A DNA stretch of 64,000 nt from NCBI GenBank assembly GCA_947846985.1, contig CANTUZ010000001.1, forward strand, positions 182,294,955 through 182,358,954, given 5' to 3'. The notes beneath the pieces were generated by a model. That model worked only from the letters and a program-made list of their open reading frames with translations. It was not told the DNA's origin and did no database searches. Positions within the stretch are counted from its first letter, which is position 1, and each line of letters starts with the position of its first letter. The position numbers and the translations under genes were made by a program. The DNA comes from Fratercula arctica. Its lineage: Eukaryota > Chordata > Aves > Charadriiformes > Alcidae. This document shows, in pieces, positions 12,171-27,100 of this stretch.

Positions 12171-15100
12171 GTATAGTCATACTTTAAATTTCAATGTGGC
12201 TTTTTCAAATGTCAGATGTATTAAAAAAAAGGCGAGATTTAATTTTTGTAAATAATATTTATCTTCAGATTGTTACCTTAGAACCTACACATTTCTTTCA
12301 CATAGGCTTGGCAGTCATTTCTCTTTTTTTTTTTTTTTTTCTTGCAGTGGCTAATTCAAATGTAGGACAAAATGTGCATGTAAAAAAAAAAAAAATAAAA
12401 TCATGATACTGCAAGAACTTCTCTGTGGGTTTACTTTTACACCTATGTTGTCCCGTATGTAAACATTTAAAGAGTAGATCCACAGTAGTTGTTGTTGCTT
12501 CATATTCACAAAAGATAATGAACTTATTGCAAGTCTAACAGATAATTCAGGACTTCTCTCTTCCTTAATAATGGAAGTATCTAATATTACCCATTAATGT
12601 AGATTTTTCTCCTTATAAGTATTATAATAACTTATTCATACTACATATTCATAATACTTAGTTTTATTTCAAATACAGTGGAGTAATTTACAAGTATACT
12701 GTTAGGATATGTGATAAGTGAATGGTTGTACTTTCATAGCTTCACAGTATATAGGTTAATCATTAAGCAAAGTAACTTAAGAGCGAGAACACATGCAGTG
12801 AAAGTGACTATGAAAGACAAAAATGCGTTATTTAGTACCATGAAGCAGTGAGTAAAAAGCACTGTGCTTTAAACTAATACGTTTTTTTGTGGGGCAGAAA
12901 ACTTGCAGTAGTAGTTTTTCATATTTATGCATGCATCTTTGTAATTAGAAAATAGTATGAGAGAAAGGCACCTGCAGCTACCATCAAAGTACAAACTCTA
13001 GACAGAAGAGTGGGATTAAAAAGGATTTATTTGAAATTGTAGGTGTCTGCAAACTCATTCTACACAGTGAGATACCATCTGCTTTGGGATATAATGATGC
13101 AGAAGCCTTTGAAGATCATGCCTGAGCGATGCACTTCTTAACCTTTGCTATTATACTAGTGCCATTTAAAAATATTTTTCATTGTGTTGGAAACATGGCT
13201 TAAAAAAATAAATTTAGTGACATAAGAAATGCTTTTCTCTTGCTTTTGATAGAAGCATAGGGGGGTCATTTCTTTGGCTTCAAAGAAAGCACAAATGGGT
13301 GGAGATTCACAATAGGATAAAGCAGCTTATAGTTGGTTCAGTTTGGCATTTAGAAATATCCTGTCTAATTAAGATTATACACCTTTCATGAAATTGAAAA
13401 CTGCATTTTATGCATTTTGAATGTACTTGCACTTCAGGAGTGCTTAGGCAAAGCTGAGTGCATAAATAAGACTATCTGAAGAAAAGGAAAATAAAACTTC
13501 TACTTTATTTTCTTAAGGAATATCTGTCCAGATATTTGAAAATATAAATTGCAAAAATAATGGTGTCGCTTGGGTGGCTAGTGTTTTTAATTTGGGAAAA
13601 TTCTTAAAGCATATTTTATATTCAGAAAAAATATGTTGAGAATTCTGCTTTTCTGTAGATACTAAGGCTAGAAAGCGACCATTATGATCACCTTGCATTC
13701 AACAAATTCTAGTGAAAGGTGTTTCGTTTCTTTAGCTCTATTTTAGGAAGCTGATGCTGTCTATTCATTGATTGTCTTTGCAGAACAAGGAGTTAGTACT
13801 TTGTTGGAAAATCAAGCAAGTGTTGTTATTCCTGATTCTTTTTTTAATGATGAATAATACATACTGAACCAAAGTAGAGGTCTTTCAGTTTGTTGTGTGG
13901 GATTTTTGTGTTTTTTTTTTTTTTCCTATGTTCCATATGAGAATTCTATTAATGTTAGCAACCTAGTGTGAGAAAAAGGCTCCGAGCATTAAGAACTTGG
14001 TCATTCTCCCCCTTTTCATTTATTGGAGCAACAACAAAAGATTGTGTGCTAGAGATCACTCATTTTTCCAGGAGTCAAGTTGCAGAAACTTCCATGGAGA
14101 AAAACCTTGTGTTACATTTCTGCCCTTCTAAAGAGATTTGTCTCACTTTAATGTTAGTCTTGCCTGGTTATTCACTTCTTCCCTTCGAAGAGGAACAGAG
14201 TATATCTAGCAACATTGTGATCATGAGAGTTTCTCTAGTAAGTGAATCTTGACAGAGGATATGGAGAGGCGTAGCATTCAGTACATCTTTTTAGTTTGAA
14301 ATTGGACCATGATAATTACTTCTAAAATTGTCTAACTCGTCTTTTCCTCACTTTGTGCTGATTTCTTCTAAACTAACTTGCTGATGAAAAATTAATTGGA
14401 AACCCTGGTACAAGCTGTACTCAAGTCAGGATAGGACATCTGCTGCATTTCCTCTATCCGTAAATGCTGTTTCCTTCGTCCAGGGAAGCTCATCTGAGTT
14501 TGCCATAATATGTTTTTGATAAATACGATAGCTATTACTCATCCACTTGTTGATTTCTGGTGTTTATTAAAAAAAAAAAAATTAATTTGATTTGTTCTGG
14601 TATTGAATTTTTCTTGGCTGTTCCATAAATTTAGGTCGTCTTTAAACTCCCACTTTAAATATAGCTGCTGTTTCCCATTTTGCCAGTACTCTGAAATCTC
14701 AGACGCCTTCTGTGACCTAGTCAAGATGATGTGTATATGAGATTGCTCCAGCCGGTTCTCTTCAGTCATCAAACTCATTCAGTCTGAACACATCTAATAT
14801 ACATAGGTACTCAACAAAGTTGCTTTTCAAAGCCAGTCCCCAAATTCTCCCCTCGTTAGTGTTAGTGCTAATAGCTTTTGCAATTACTATAGCTATAATT
14901 TGTGACTGACTTTTAGATAATTACTCAGCAAACTTTAAGGTGCTTGCTGTTGTCCCTCTACTGTTTTCTGGCTATATTGTGCCTTAACTTTAAAGAGGAC
15001 AGGTTATTGACCTGTCAAAAGTAGCTTAAAGTTTATGAATTAGGGTCTTCCCTTGCAATATGGAATGCATAGATTTAAATCCCCCCATGTCGAGGGTGGC

Positions 15101-18100
15101 AGAGTTGGGATCTCTGAATTCTTGAGTCAGTGCTGTAGTCACTAAGTCATTGGAATAAAAGGATTAGGAGACATATCCTTTGGCAGCTACTTTGTAAGAG
15201 GAAATCTAGCTTCCAGGAAGACAGTGGAGGTTTGTTCTGAGGGGGCTGATAGTGTCTAATTCTGGAGAATTCACTGAGAACTCAGAAATACTTCTCAGTT
15301 AAGTATTTTTATGTGGACTGTAGCTAAGCTGACTCCGTGCTCAGTGCATGGATTTTATGCATTGGGCATCAGAAGCCTCCGGTGGCTGGACTATCCAGCA
15401 TAACTGGAAGTATTACAGTACTTAGTTTGGAGTTATCTGAGTAGGTTTTATATTCCCTTTAGAACTTGATCCTACATAATGAATGTTAACAAAGCTGTCA
15501 AGGAAGTCACTGAAGGCTTTTGATGCGTACTTGCTTGTGAAGTAAACTCCATATTTATATAAACATAAGGTTATATAAATGAAAAAGTCAATAGGAATTT
15601 GAGGACTCAGGCCTAGTCTCTGTTATGGTTTGTTTTGGTTGGTTCTGTTAGTGTCAAAGGTGTATCACAGTGTGTAACAAATAAAAAAAAAAAAAAAGGT
15701 ATTTTGTTTAATTAACTTGCTTCCTTTGTTGTACTACTTAAGCTGTAGTGCTTATCTCCTTCCTGCCTGTTTGGATTATACTGCGTTCTAGGAACTGTAA
15801 AATACTACTATCTCTTAAGTAAATTTTAACAGTGAATCCATATATGCTAGAACTATATGATAATGTAAATGATGTCTAATTTGATGTTCCTGTTACAGCC
15901 TTCCATGTTTAATGTATTTTTTGTAATTCTTGCACTGGTTATCTTGGAAATAAGATCATAAATGTAAGTTCACTTTGTCTGTATTGCCCATTTTGCCTTT
16001 TGCCCATTTCTCGCTTTAAATTCAGGAACTACATTCAACAGTAAATCTTCTTTTACTTTACAGAAAAAGAGTTGAAGAAGAGCACTTTACTGCATCCAGC
16101 CTTCGGCAGCTTAAATGAAGAGAGCAATGTGTTACAGAAGTCTCTCAGTTTAGAGTATGCTTTAAATAACCTGTCTATAGAGGATGGTGGCAATCCACAT
16201 TCCAGGAAAAAACGTTTTCTTTCCTATCCAAGATATGTAGAAGTGATGGTTACAGCTGACACCAAAATGGTTCGTCACCATGGGCAGAATTTACAGCACT
16301 ACATACTAACACTGATGTCAATAGTAAGTAAACTTAAGTTCATAAGTATTAGCATTTTTAGTTATTTCTTTTCTGTTGTTTTTTCTTTTGTAACTTCCCT
16401 GTCTTCTCGTTTGTTTGAATTTGACACAGAATATTGAAAGAGATTCCATAAACAAAAAAACCTAGGGTCAAACTTCACAATATGGATCTCTTCAGTTTAC
16501 TGCAGTAAGGTGTGTAGGTGAAATGCTGTGACCTATTTCCTGATTTGCTGTTGCACTAGGAGAATTCTTAAGCTTCAGTGAGTTAAACATATGGATTAAT
16601 TACAGCAGACAGTTTAAAAGGCATTCTGAAAAAATGCTTGGTTGTTGTAATCCTAGTTTTTCAAGTAATTTCAAATGAATATGGGTCAGATTGAGTTGGC
16701 ATCATTTAGTTGAGCTCTTTCTGTGGTGAATTCTTTATTGAACAAAATGTCACTTCTTGTATTGGTTTAGGATCTAGTATGATAAGCTCTGTAAAATCAA
16801 AAGGTTTACCATGACATTTGTTGAAACACCTTTTAGGAAAAGGCATGCTAAAATATTGTGTATAGTAACTTTTTCTAGATTTCTGTCCTACCATCTATTC
16901 AAGAAGCTTAATTTATATGAAGCTCCATCTAACTTTGGGTTTGCAAATTAAGGCACCTGCATATAGATATCTATGGAGATATCTGCTTTAAATAACAGAG
17001 CTATTCACTTGACCAGTTATAGACATCTGCTTTTGGATGAACAGAATAACTCTAGTTTCCACTGGGATCAATCACTTTGCTTCATAGAAGCGTCCAGTGC
17101 CATTTAAGATGCCATAGGACATCTGACTTGGCCTCAGCTGCTGCTTCAGAAAGGTGTGCAAGTCTCCTGTAGATCATGTGTTGTATCTGCTAGTTCTGTG
17201 TAGGAGTCTGATAACCTATAGCATTTGAAGTGACACTAGATAATGTGCAGTTAGGCAACTGAACTTAGTTCTGGTCATTCTAACGTCTATCTCCAGCTGA
17301 TGGCAGTAGAGGTGCTGTGACCTCTACTGAGATGTCATGGATGTAGGCAGCTAAATTTAGAATATGGCATTTTGTCTAATTGGTTTATAAGAAAAATAAT
17401 GAAATTTTAAGAGAGGCTGGCATAGTAGGCTATTAACTTGATAAATTCTGAATTTTTCTGCAGGCAGTGGTATGGAGGTCTCAAAGTTCATGTATTACAA
17501 AAAAAAAAAGAAATCAGTATTGAAAGATGGATTTTTTTTCTGTAACTTATAGAACAGACTCAATCTGGAATCCTTTTAGAAACAACTGATCCCAAACAAG
17601 CCATTTTTATAAAGCTACTTTTTTTAATATAGACCTGTATTAAGAACCAAAACAAAGTGGTCAAAACATTATTTTAAAATGGAAGCTGTTTTTCACAAAA
17701 CTTTACAGTAAGATGAAATGGAACATTTATTCTATATTTTTTATGAGGCCCTGTTGTAATTATAGCTAATTTAATTCCTGATGTTCTTTTTTTAAGAACA
17801 TTGTTCCTGCATCAGTAGATATTGTACATCCAACCACTGTTCCTTACAGTGCAATGTTTCTTGTGTATTTTTACTTGTATAATGTGACTTCTACTAGGTA
17901 AATAGGATATGCAGTGTATAATTGCTGCTAAACAGAGTCTAGATGAACTGTTTATAACATCTAGCATTTAACATATACATGTATGAGTGAAAGAATACCA
18001 GTTCTTTTCTAAAAAGGTTGTGATTTTATTCTTGCGCTTACCTATCTATACTGTAAAACTGGGACTTAGAGCAGTTATTGGTGGCTTTGAGGTAATGGCA

Positions 18101-21100
18101 TACAACACTACATCTTTAATGTGAATTTAATATCTTTACCTACTGTGGTAGTCAGTAAGATGTGTAGCTGGCATCTTCTGGCAGCTGTTATTCCACATGT
18201 ACATCTGCTAGTTCTGAAGTAATCTTGAAATAAAAGTTTAAGACTTTATTTTTAGAAATGTTTTGTTTTTATAAATGCAGATTAAAAAAACAATAAAATC
18301 AGATCTTAATTCTGAAATATTTTCTTCACAGTCCAGTTAATTTCCTCCCCAACAGTATGTATCCCAGCTCGTATCCCTTCTCCTTGAAGCATTTCAATGA
18401 TATCATAGAATCACAGAATAATTTAAGTCGTAAGGGACCTTTGGAAGTCATCTGGTCCAACCCTCTACTAGCATATATTTTGCTTTGGCAAATAATGCAT
18501 GTGAAGATACAGTCTTCAGTCTCTTTTCTCTTCCTTCTTCCCCATAATAATTATTTTTCAGTAAGCTAGTAATAAATGTGAAGAATAGAAAAACAACTGA
18601 CTACCACTCTTTGCTATGTAATCTGTATTAGAATTCATCAGTATGCAGGTGGGGCATTTCTTGACCCATAGAATCATAGAATGTGTTGGGTTGGAAGGGA
18701 CCTTTAAAGGCCATCTAGTCCAACTCCCCTGAGGTAAGCAGGGACATCTTCAACTAGACCAGATTGCTCAGAGCCTCATCAAGCCTGGCGTTGAATGTCT
18801 CCAGGGATGGCGCTTCCACCACTTCTCTGGGCAACCTGTTCCAATGTTTTGCCACCCTCATTGTAAAGAAATTCTTCCTAATGTCCAATCTAAACCTACC
18901 CTGCTCTTTAAAGTTTAAAAGCCATTACCCCTCGTCCTATTGCTACATGGCCTTGCAAACAGCCCTCCCCAGCTTTCTTATAGGCCCCCTTCAGGTACTG
19001 GAAGGCCGCTATAAGGTCTTCCCGGAGCCTTCTCTTGTCCAAGCTGAAAAACCCCAGCTCTCTCAGCCTGTCTTCATAGGAGAGGTGCTCCAGCCCTCGG
19101 ATTGTCTTCATGGTCTTCCTCTGGACCCACTCCAACCGGTCCATGTCCTTCTTGCGCTGAGGGCTCCAGAGCTGGACACAGTACTCCAGGTGGGGTCTCA
19201 CGAGAGCAGAGTAGAGGGGGAGAATCACCTCTCTGGATCTGCTGGCCACAGTTCTTTTGATACAGCCCAGGATGCAATTGGCCTTCTGGGCTGCAAGCAC
19301 ACATTGTTGGCTCATGTCCAGCTTTTCATCCACGAGTACTCCCAAGTCCTTTTCTGTAGGGCTTCTCTCTATCACGTCATCCCCCAGCCTGTATTGATAA
19401 CGAGGGTTGTCCTGACCCAAGTGTAGGACCTTGCACTTGGCCTTGTTGAACTTCATAAGATTTGCTCGGGCTCACCTCTCTAGTTCGTCCAGGTCCCTCC
19501 GGATGACATCCCGTCCCTCTGGCACACTGACTGCACCACTCAGCTTAGTGTCATCAGCAGGCTTGCTGAGGGTGCACTTGATTCCACTGTCTGTGTCATT
19601 AATGAAGATGTTGAACAGCACCGGATCCAGTACGGATCCCTGAGGGGAGACCACTTGTCACCCCTCTCCATCTGGACATTGAGCCATTGACCACCACCCT
19701 CTGAATGCGACCACCCAGCCAGTTCCTTATCTACCGAACAGTCCACCCATCAAATCTGTATCTCTTCGACTTAAAGAGAAGGATATTGTGGGGGACCATG
19801 TCAAAGGCCTTGAAGAAGGCTTTAGCCTGTTAGTGTTTGAAATAGAACCATTATTAGTCATATTTCATTACCCATAAAGGGAAGAAATGAAACTATTAAA
19901 TTTTATCCTTTCTGCCATTATACAGATAGCTTTGATTATTAAATTTAACTGGTACTTGTGTCTGGTCAAGCAACTTCTCCTGTTACAGGAAATTGTCAGC
20001 TTGCTGGCATTTTAAATGAATCAAGCATTATACTCTAATAATAATTTTGAAATTTTTAATGATATTCAGTTTTGGCTTGGATTTTAAAGAGACCTAAAAA
20101 GTTAAAGCATATAAATCTCATTAAATTTTAATGAGACTTAGACATCTAGCTCCCAGAAGAACCTTTGAAATCCCGGCCCATTTTCCTTTCCTTTTCTTCC
20201 CTCCTTTGTTGATGCTTTAAAAAAAAAAAAAAAGTCACCAAAGTAAACTTGCTGCTATAGGATACTGTTTTATGAGTGGAAAATAAGAACTGAAATATAC
20301 TGCTAAATATTTTTGGGGTTTTAAGTGTCTTGTCACTCATCCAATTCAACCTGAAAAGGCTTAGCGCTCAGCATGAAAGTAATCCCATTGAACTGGAACC
20401 GGAATGCATTTTCTCATTTCTTTAAAATTGCATAAATCTTGGCAAGATGAGTATTCACAGTATTTACACTGTCTTGGAAATACTAGTTCTGATTGAAATG
20501 TGTATTTAAAAGTACAAGGAATACCTTTGCCATAGAACTTTATCAAAACTTTTATAGTGAAATACAATAGAGTGGAATTATTTAATGTGAAATGATAAAT
20601 AGAATAATAAAGAAATCTGTGATTGCTTAACTTGCAATGTTCTTTCTTGTTCCTCCAAGCGTGGCATCAGCAGAGCAGGCAGTAGGCACTGCCTTTAACA
20701 GTTTTAGTAGCTGGAGAACTCCATCTTAGGCACATTATGTTGTGACAGTTTGAAGTCTGTAACACAAGGACTTGGTTTTAGCAGCTGAAACAATTCATAA
20801 AGACACTGGACTTCACTCTAAAAACACCAGAACCTCATCAAATCTGAGTTCATGATACATTTTGAGGTACTGTCCTCATTTTCTGAATCAGGTACCTGAT
20901 TACTGACATCATTAAGAAATATACTGCTTATATAGTTACTTTGGTAGTAAAAAAAACCCTTCTTGGTCTGTTCTTAGTCTGCATGCAGCAAGAACTCTAC
21001 AATCTTGCCTTTCTGAAAGGAAAACTTGACATGTAAAACCACCTGTGGTAGGGCTGTGTTGGCTGGCTCAGATGGGGAACTTGGCTGACTGCCTCGTCAT

Positions 21101-24100
21101 GTGAGTGCTAGACTTGGAACATGGGAGAGGGGCAGCCACGCATTCAAGGAGAAGATTGAGACAGCATCAATTTAGATCACTTAACTTGCAGTAAGACTGT
21201 GGAATCATAGAATAGCATTATATAGTGGTAAAATAGTACCATTACGAATGAAAAGCTGTTTTTTTTAATTTTCATCGTACTAACTTGGACTGCACATAAA
21301 TGGCTTTGACTCCATTGCTTTGTGTAGTTTTTCAGATCTGTGCAAATCAAGCTGCCATGGAAGTACCTTGAAATAGTTATTGGTTTTTTTAGTAATGTTT
21401 TGTGACTACTGTAATTTACTGAGATGTAAAGTGTAAGGCAATGAGTAGCAGGTGTTAACAGTAAAAAATGTTTCTAGTTTTAATCTTGTGTATACTTTTT
21501 CTTTTTTGCCATTCCGACAGATAATCATCAGCATTGATTGTGAAATATTTTCTGTGTGGAAAGATCCCATGCCCCAGTGTGCTGCCCCCATCATTAAAAA
21601 ACAGCCGAACGATTTTGTCGTAATATATATGGGATTCATTTAAAGAATGTTTTAATACTTTCTTTGCAGTTTATACCATACAACTGTTGACAGTTCATCT
21701 TTCCATAACACTCTGGGAAAACATATACGCATTCTAGCATATAAGAATATTTGACATTACTGGTTCTGCCATATACTCCCATATAGGGAGTAGACTTGAA
21801 GAACTTGTAGGTTAATCATCTCATTTGTATGACTGGCATCTGAAAGGCAAAAAATGTTTTTAAATTCAAAATTTAGTGATGAGTATATTGCTCCTTGCAT
21901 CTGCTACTTAGACTACTAAGCTTGTATTTTACCCTTTTTACACTCAGATCACTGTATTACTACTAACGCTGCAGGAGTGTTTAGTGCTTTTTATCTCTCA
22001 TTCAGTGAAATCTAGAGAGCCAGCACAAAGGCATTTGTTTCTTGCTTAAACTCTATAGCTTATGTTTCTTCTTCTGTATATATAAAACCACATGATCTTG
22101 TGCACTTTATAGCATGGGTAAAATAAAAATGGGTATTTGATTATACACCAATAAATATACCATAACTGGAAATAATTATTTTCGATGTATTGTTTGTACA
22201 GAATTCTCTGAGCTAGACTTTCTGCGTATCTTGACATATGGATATCTATATGGGTATAAAACCCCCTATTACTTCTTCAGTTGTGACTGTCCTTGTATTC
22301 CAGCTTCAGGGTGCCTGTACACTAAATGGCATAGTGCCTCATACCTCTTGAGGTCCACCAGCTAATACAGAGGTGGAAATCTTGCAGTTTGTAGGCAGGA
22401 ACATACTTGCCCATCTTTACACTTCACTGCTGTTAGTGCTATTTACTATTGTTACCTAGGTGGTGGCAGTTGTGATTGTTAATTAGGTATTTAATGATTA
22501 GACTAGTACTCGTCTCTGACTTTCTCCTCCATAGTACAGGATTCAAGGTCAGTCCCCACTGTTTAATTAGACAAAGGCCTTGCTCTAAGTTACCTGTGAC
22601 TCGTCTCATGTATAAGAAGGGGGCATTTTGCCAAGCAACACTCATACATCTTTCTCTCAGTAGCTTCTAATGGCTAAAGAAGCCTGACTATGGTTGTGCT
22701 TTGTGAAAATCAGAAACTGAAAGGAAGGATGGTTTGACATCTGAGCTGTATGTGATATGATCAGATTATAGCCTTGGTGCATATTTCAAAAGACTGTAGG
22801 TGATGATGACGACTAAGTTGCCATTTACTGAGTTATTGCAGTATTAAAGGGATATCTCTGCAACTGTCTCAGTTCTGAGTTAGAGATAAGACAGAGCAGA
22901 GGCATTCCTGGCAGGGTGAGTGAGCCTTTGAAAGGGATGTACTCTTTCTTTTTGCCTCCACTAAAACACAATAGGGAGTCATCTGGAATCTCTACTTGGT
23001 TAACTTGGGGGATGGTAGATTGGAGAGGACTTGGATGAGGGGACAGAAGATGACCTAAAACTCACAGGGAGGGGGAAAAAAAAAAGGTAACTCTGAGGTG
23101 CATAGGTATACTTGTGCAGGTTTACTTGAGAAGGCTCTGCTGGCATTAGGTTCCACCAGGGAAAGCACAGGTTTGTACAGAAGTACAGATGGAACAGTAT
23201 AGGATTAACACTAGCAGAAATAGCACAGCTCTTTCTCATTCTCTCAGTGAAGCAGTAAATTCTGTGATGACACTTTTTTCTCATGGCTTCAGGCAATTCT
23301 GGGGTCTTACAAAATATATGACAGAATCAGGATATGACAATGAAAGAGGTGAAGGAGAAATCTCCCAGATCCTGGATATCTTTCAGCCTTTCAGCACTAC
23401 AGTGATAAATAAGGGATTGTTGGAGCCTGAAAAAGACATGTGATCTAAGAAATGATACCATGTTTCTTTCAAGAGATATGAATGTTTGTGTTCTCCTGGT
23501 ACCACGGTTATGTGTAACAGAGAAGAGGAAAGGAAAAGAGATCTTCTGATACAACATTTAGAAAAAAAAAAAAAAAGAGCTGAAGAAGTCCAATTTCATT
23601 TGGATATATTAGCCTCTAGAAATACTTGCTTGTTTACTAGCCCCTTTTTGAAATGGGGCACTTTACCACAATTCACAGTCCCAGTTTAACAGAGTTACAA
23701 CAGGGATACCAAGAGAAGCTAAAACAACAGGGATATCAAGAGAAGCTAAACTTTGTTGTGACTGAGTTGCTTCTAGTCAGCTTTCAGCCACAGCTGTGGT
23801 GTTGACGAGATCTGACCTAATCTTTGAGAATTCTGTGAGAAGTTAATGAAATTCTTTGAGATTAATTCTTTAATTGAAAATTCTCAAAGGGTAACTAGCT
23901 TCCACTGAAAGGTAACCTGCTTCATTTATATATTTATTTTTTTTCCCTTTCTTCATTAGTCTGAACTGTTCTGTGGTGTGGATGCTGGTTTTAAGAGTCT
24001 GGAAAATCTCTTGAAACTAATTTCCCTTTGTCTTGACTACTACCTCGTAATTCTGTGAAGCCTGGGTATAGATCACTGTAAAGCAAGTAGATCTGGAAAT

Positions 24101-27100
24101 TATAAAGAAATGGTGCATTCTATCAAATTCCTATCCCATTTTGTCATCCTTTTTCATGAATGCTTCCAATAAGAGAGCACTAAAAGAGGTATCCTTAGAA
24201 TATAAGAGCAGGGAGTATTTATGCCTTCAGTTTTTTCACTAAAAGTAAGACTCTCATATTCCAGATCTTTGGTAATTCACTGCATTGATCTATCATTTCA
24301 AGTCTCAGTTGATGATTTTAGCCTCCACAATTGCCTAGGTAAATCTTCAAGTTTGGTTTGTGATTTTTCAGGGTTTTTCTCTTTGCACATGTGTTCAGGC
24401 TGCAGAATATACCTTACCTAACTGGTAAGGGCATCCCATTATCAGCACAGAGTCTTGCTCTTTGATCTTTTGAGAGCAGAGGTAATAACTAAACATTTAG
24501 AGGTCATGAAAGTGCCATGAGACAAAGGACCCATACTTTGACTCAAATGTAGGGTTAATGAGAGCAGTGTTACTTTTATGTTTACTAGGAGCTTACCTGT
24601 CTCCAGTATGAGAGAAAGTATGCTTCAGATTCTGGCAAGAATAGGCCGGCCTCAGGCATCTAAGTGACATGATTTCAGGCCTCAGCTATTCTCCAGACAG
24701 AGACAGCCAATAGCTAATTCACATGGTGCATGGATATGGTGTTGAAGGTCCTGCAACAGATTCTCTTCAGGTGTGCAATGGGATATTCTTCTCTCATACT
24801 CAGTCTAATACCTCTCCTCTGAGTATGAGTAACTTGTATGGGGTCTTGAAGAAATACTTTTGCTCAAATATTTTAAATGGACATTGTGTCAACAGGCAAG
24901 AAGGAGGACACCTGACTCTGGTCGTGTGTTGGTTTCTTTGCCTCCTCTATGTTTTCAGATTTTGTTAGCAGATAACTTCAACAGACAGCATTTGCACAAC
25001 ACTAACAGATTTTTTTTTCAATGGACTATTAAGGGAACATCCATCAACTACAGTAATAATTATAAACAAGAACGAGAAATGCTAAGTTTTAATCCCAAGA
25101 ACGCTCCAGCTTGGACTCCTTGCCGAGATCATTCTAATCATTCAGGATCAGAAATGTCTTCCTCTCACATACTGTGGTACAAGAGGCCTTTAAGAAACTG
25201 AGGGGTGATGTTGCACAGAAGGCTGATAGTTGCAGTTTAGGCACTCGTGGTGTTATTTGGTGTTAGCAGAACCTAGTTAACCTCACATCCAGTTCTCAAT
25301 CTCTTTGCCTATTCTAACTGATATATACCCTTTTAGAACTGTACAAATCCTGTACTGTTTTTTGTCCACTGTGCCAAGTCACTACCTCAGATGACCAGCA
25401 TGCTCCTTACTTGAGCTGAAGCTGTTCCCTGAATTTCAGAGCTTCCTGTTCCAAAAGGAGACATTAACTAGACTAATTTCCAAGCTAATAACAAGGTATT
25501 TCTGACTAATCTAGTGGCCTTCTATGGTGGAGTGATTTCATCAGTGGACAGGGGAAGAGTTACGGATATCATCTACCTGGACTTCTGTAAGGCCTTTGAT
25601 ATGGTCCCCCATAACATTCTGGCTGCTAAATTGGAGAGATATGGGTTTGATGGATGAGGAATTGTCTGGATGGCCACATCCAAAGAGTTCTAGTCAATGG
25701 CTCAATGTCCAAGTGGAAACCTGTCCTTCAAGGGTCCTTATTGGGATTTATTGGGATTTAATATGCTAATTGGGATACTATTTAATATCTTCATCCGTGA
25801 CACAGATTGAGTGCACCCTCAGTAAGTTTGCAGATGACACCAAGCTTAGTGATTCAGTTGATTCGCTTGAGGAAAGGGATGCCACCCAGAGCAACCTTGA
25901 CAGGCTTGAGGAATGGGCCCATGTGAACCTCACAAAGTTCCACAGGGCCAAGGTCTTGTAGCTGGGTTCGGACAATCCCCAGTATTGATACAGACTGGGA
26001 GATGAATGGATTGAGAGCGGCCCTGTGGAGAAGGACTTGGGGATAGTGGTGAATGAAGAACTGGACAAGAGCTGGCAATGTGCACTTGCAGCCCATAAAG
26101 CCAATGGTATCCTGGGCTGCATTAAAAGAAGCATAGCTAGCAGGTTAAGGGAGGTGATTCTCCCCTTCTACTCCCCTCTGGTGAAATGCCACCTGGGGTA
26201 TTGCGTTCAGCTCTGGGGCCCTTAGTACAAGAAAGATGTGCACCTGTTAGAGTGGATCCAGAGGAGGGCCTCAAAAACGATCAGAGGAACGGAACACATC
26301 TCCTATGAGGAAAGGCTGAGAGAATTGGGGTTCATCCTGGAGAAGAGAAGGCTCTGGGGAGAACTTATTGCAGTCTTTCATAGAGAGAGGACTTGGAAGA
26401 CTGAGAGAGGCTTTTTACTAAGGCCTGTAGTTGACAGGACAAGGGGTAACAGTTTTAAATTGGAATAGGGGAGGTGTAGATTGGATATAAGGAAGAAATT
26501 TTTTTTATTATGATGGTGCTAAGGCAGTGGAACATGTTGTCCAGATAAGTTGTGGATGTGCCCCATCCTTGGAAGAGTTGAAGGTCAGGTTGGACGGGAC
26601 TTTGAGCTACCTGATCTAGTGAAAGATGTCCCTGCCCGTGGCCGGGGCGGGGTTGGTCTAGATGATCTTTAAGGGTCCCTTCCAACCCAAACCTTTCTAG
26701 GATTCTGTTTACTGTATTTCTATAGCAGTGCCTGTTTCAGCATTATGATATAGACATGAAACAGTCTGGCTTTGTTACCTGTTCCATAAAAGATCTTTTT
26801 GTTAACGCTATACGCATGTCATCTTCTTGTATAGGTTTATGCTGTGACAAATTCTTGGTTATAAGTCACTTTTACATCAGCTTAAGTGGTAGGAGAGTCA
26901 GTCCTTGGGACAAATGTCTTCACGTTATAAGCCAAAGATCCTCGCAGATCTCATTTCACGTTCCGCTCTGACATGATGTTGGAATGCCATATGAACCCGT
27001 CTTCTGTTTCTTCTTTGCTAAATAGAAATAAAACCTGAAATAGCTGGACTGGAATTAAGCCTTCCTAACCACATACATCTGAAAATTAGACACCTCATCT

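Noticed and set aside
16324..16437. Continuation of the open frame past the metalloprotease exon
   Set aside because: Family similarity stops exactly at the gtaagt donor and resumes at 29052.
18908..19456. 182-codon minus-strand frame as a host gene
   Set aside because: It is CR1 reverse-transcriptase C-terminal sequence with a CR1 3' end beside it.
20116..20136. 10-bp inverted repeat as a functional site
   Set aside because: AT-rich and short enough to be chance; listed only as a repeat.
21203..21235. Possible CR1 end (aatcatagaatagcat)
   Set aside because: Only the octamer-like word is present; the ggttggaagggacc and atctagtccaac parts are missing.
25770..26468. Three plus-strand frames as exons of a gene
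   Set aside because: They are frameshifted pieces of one CR1 element, not spliced exons.
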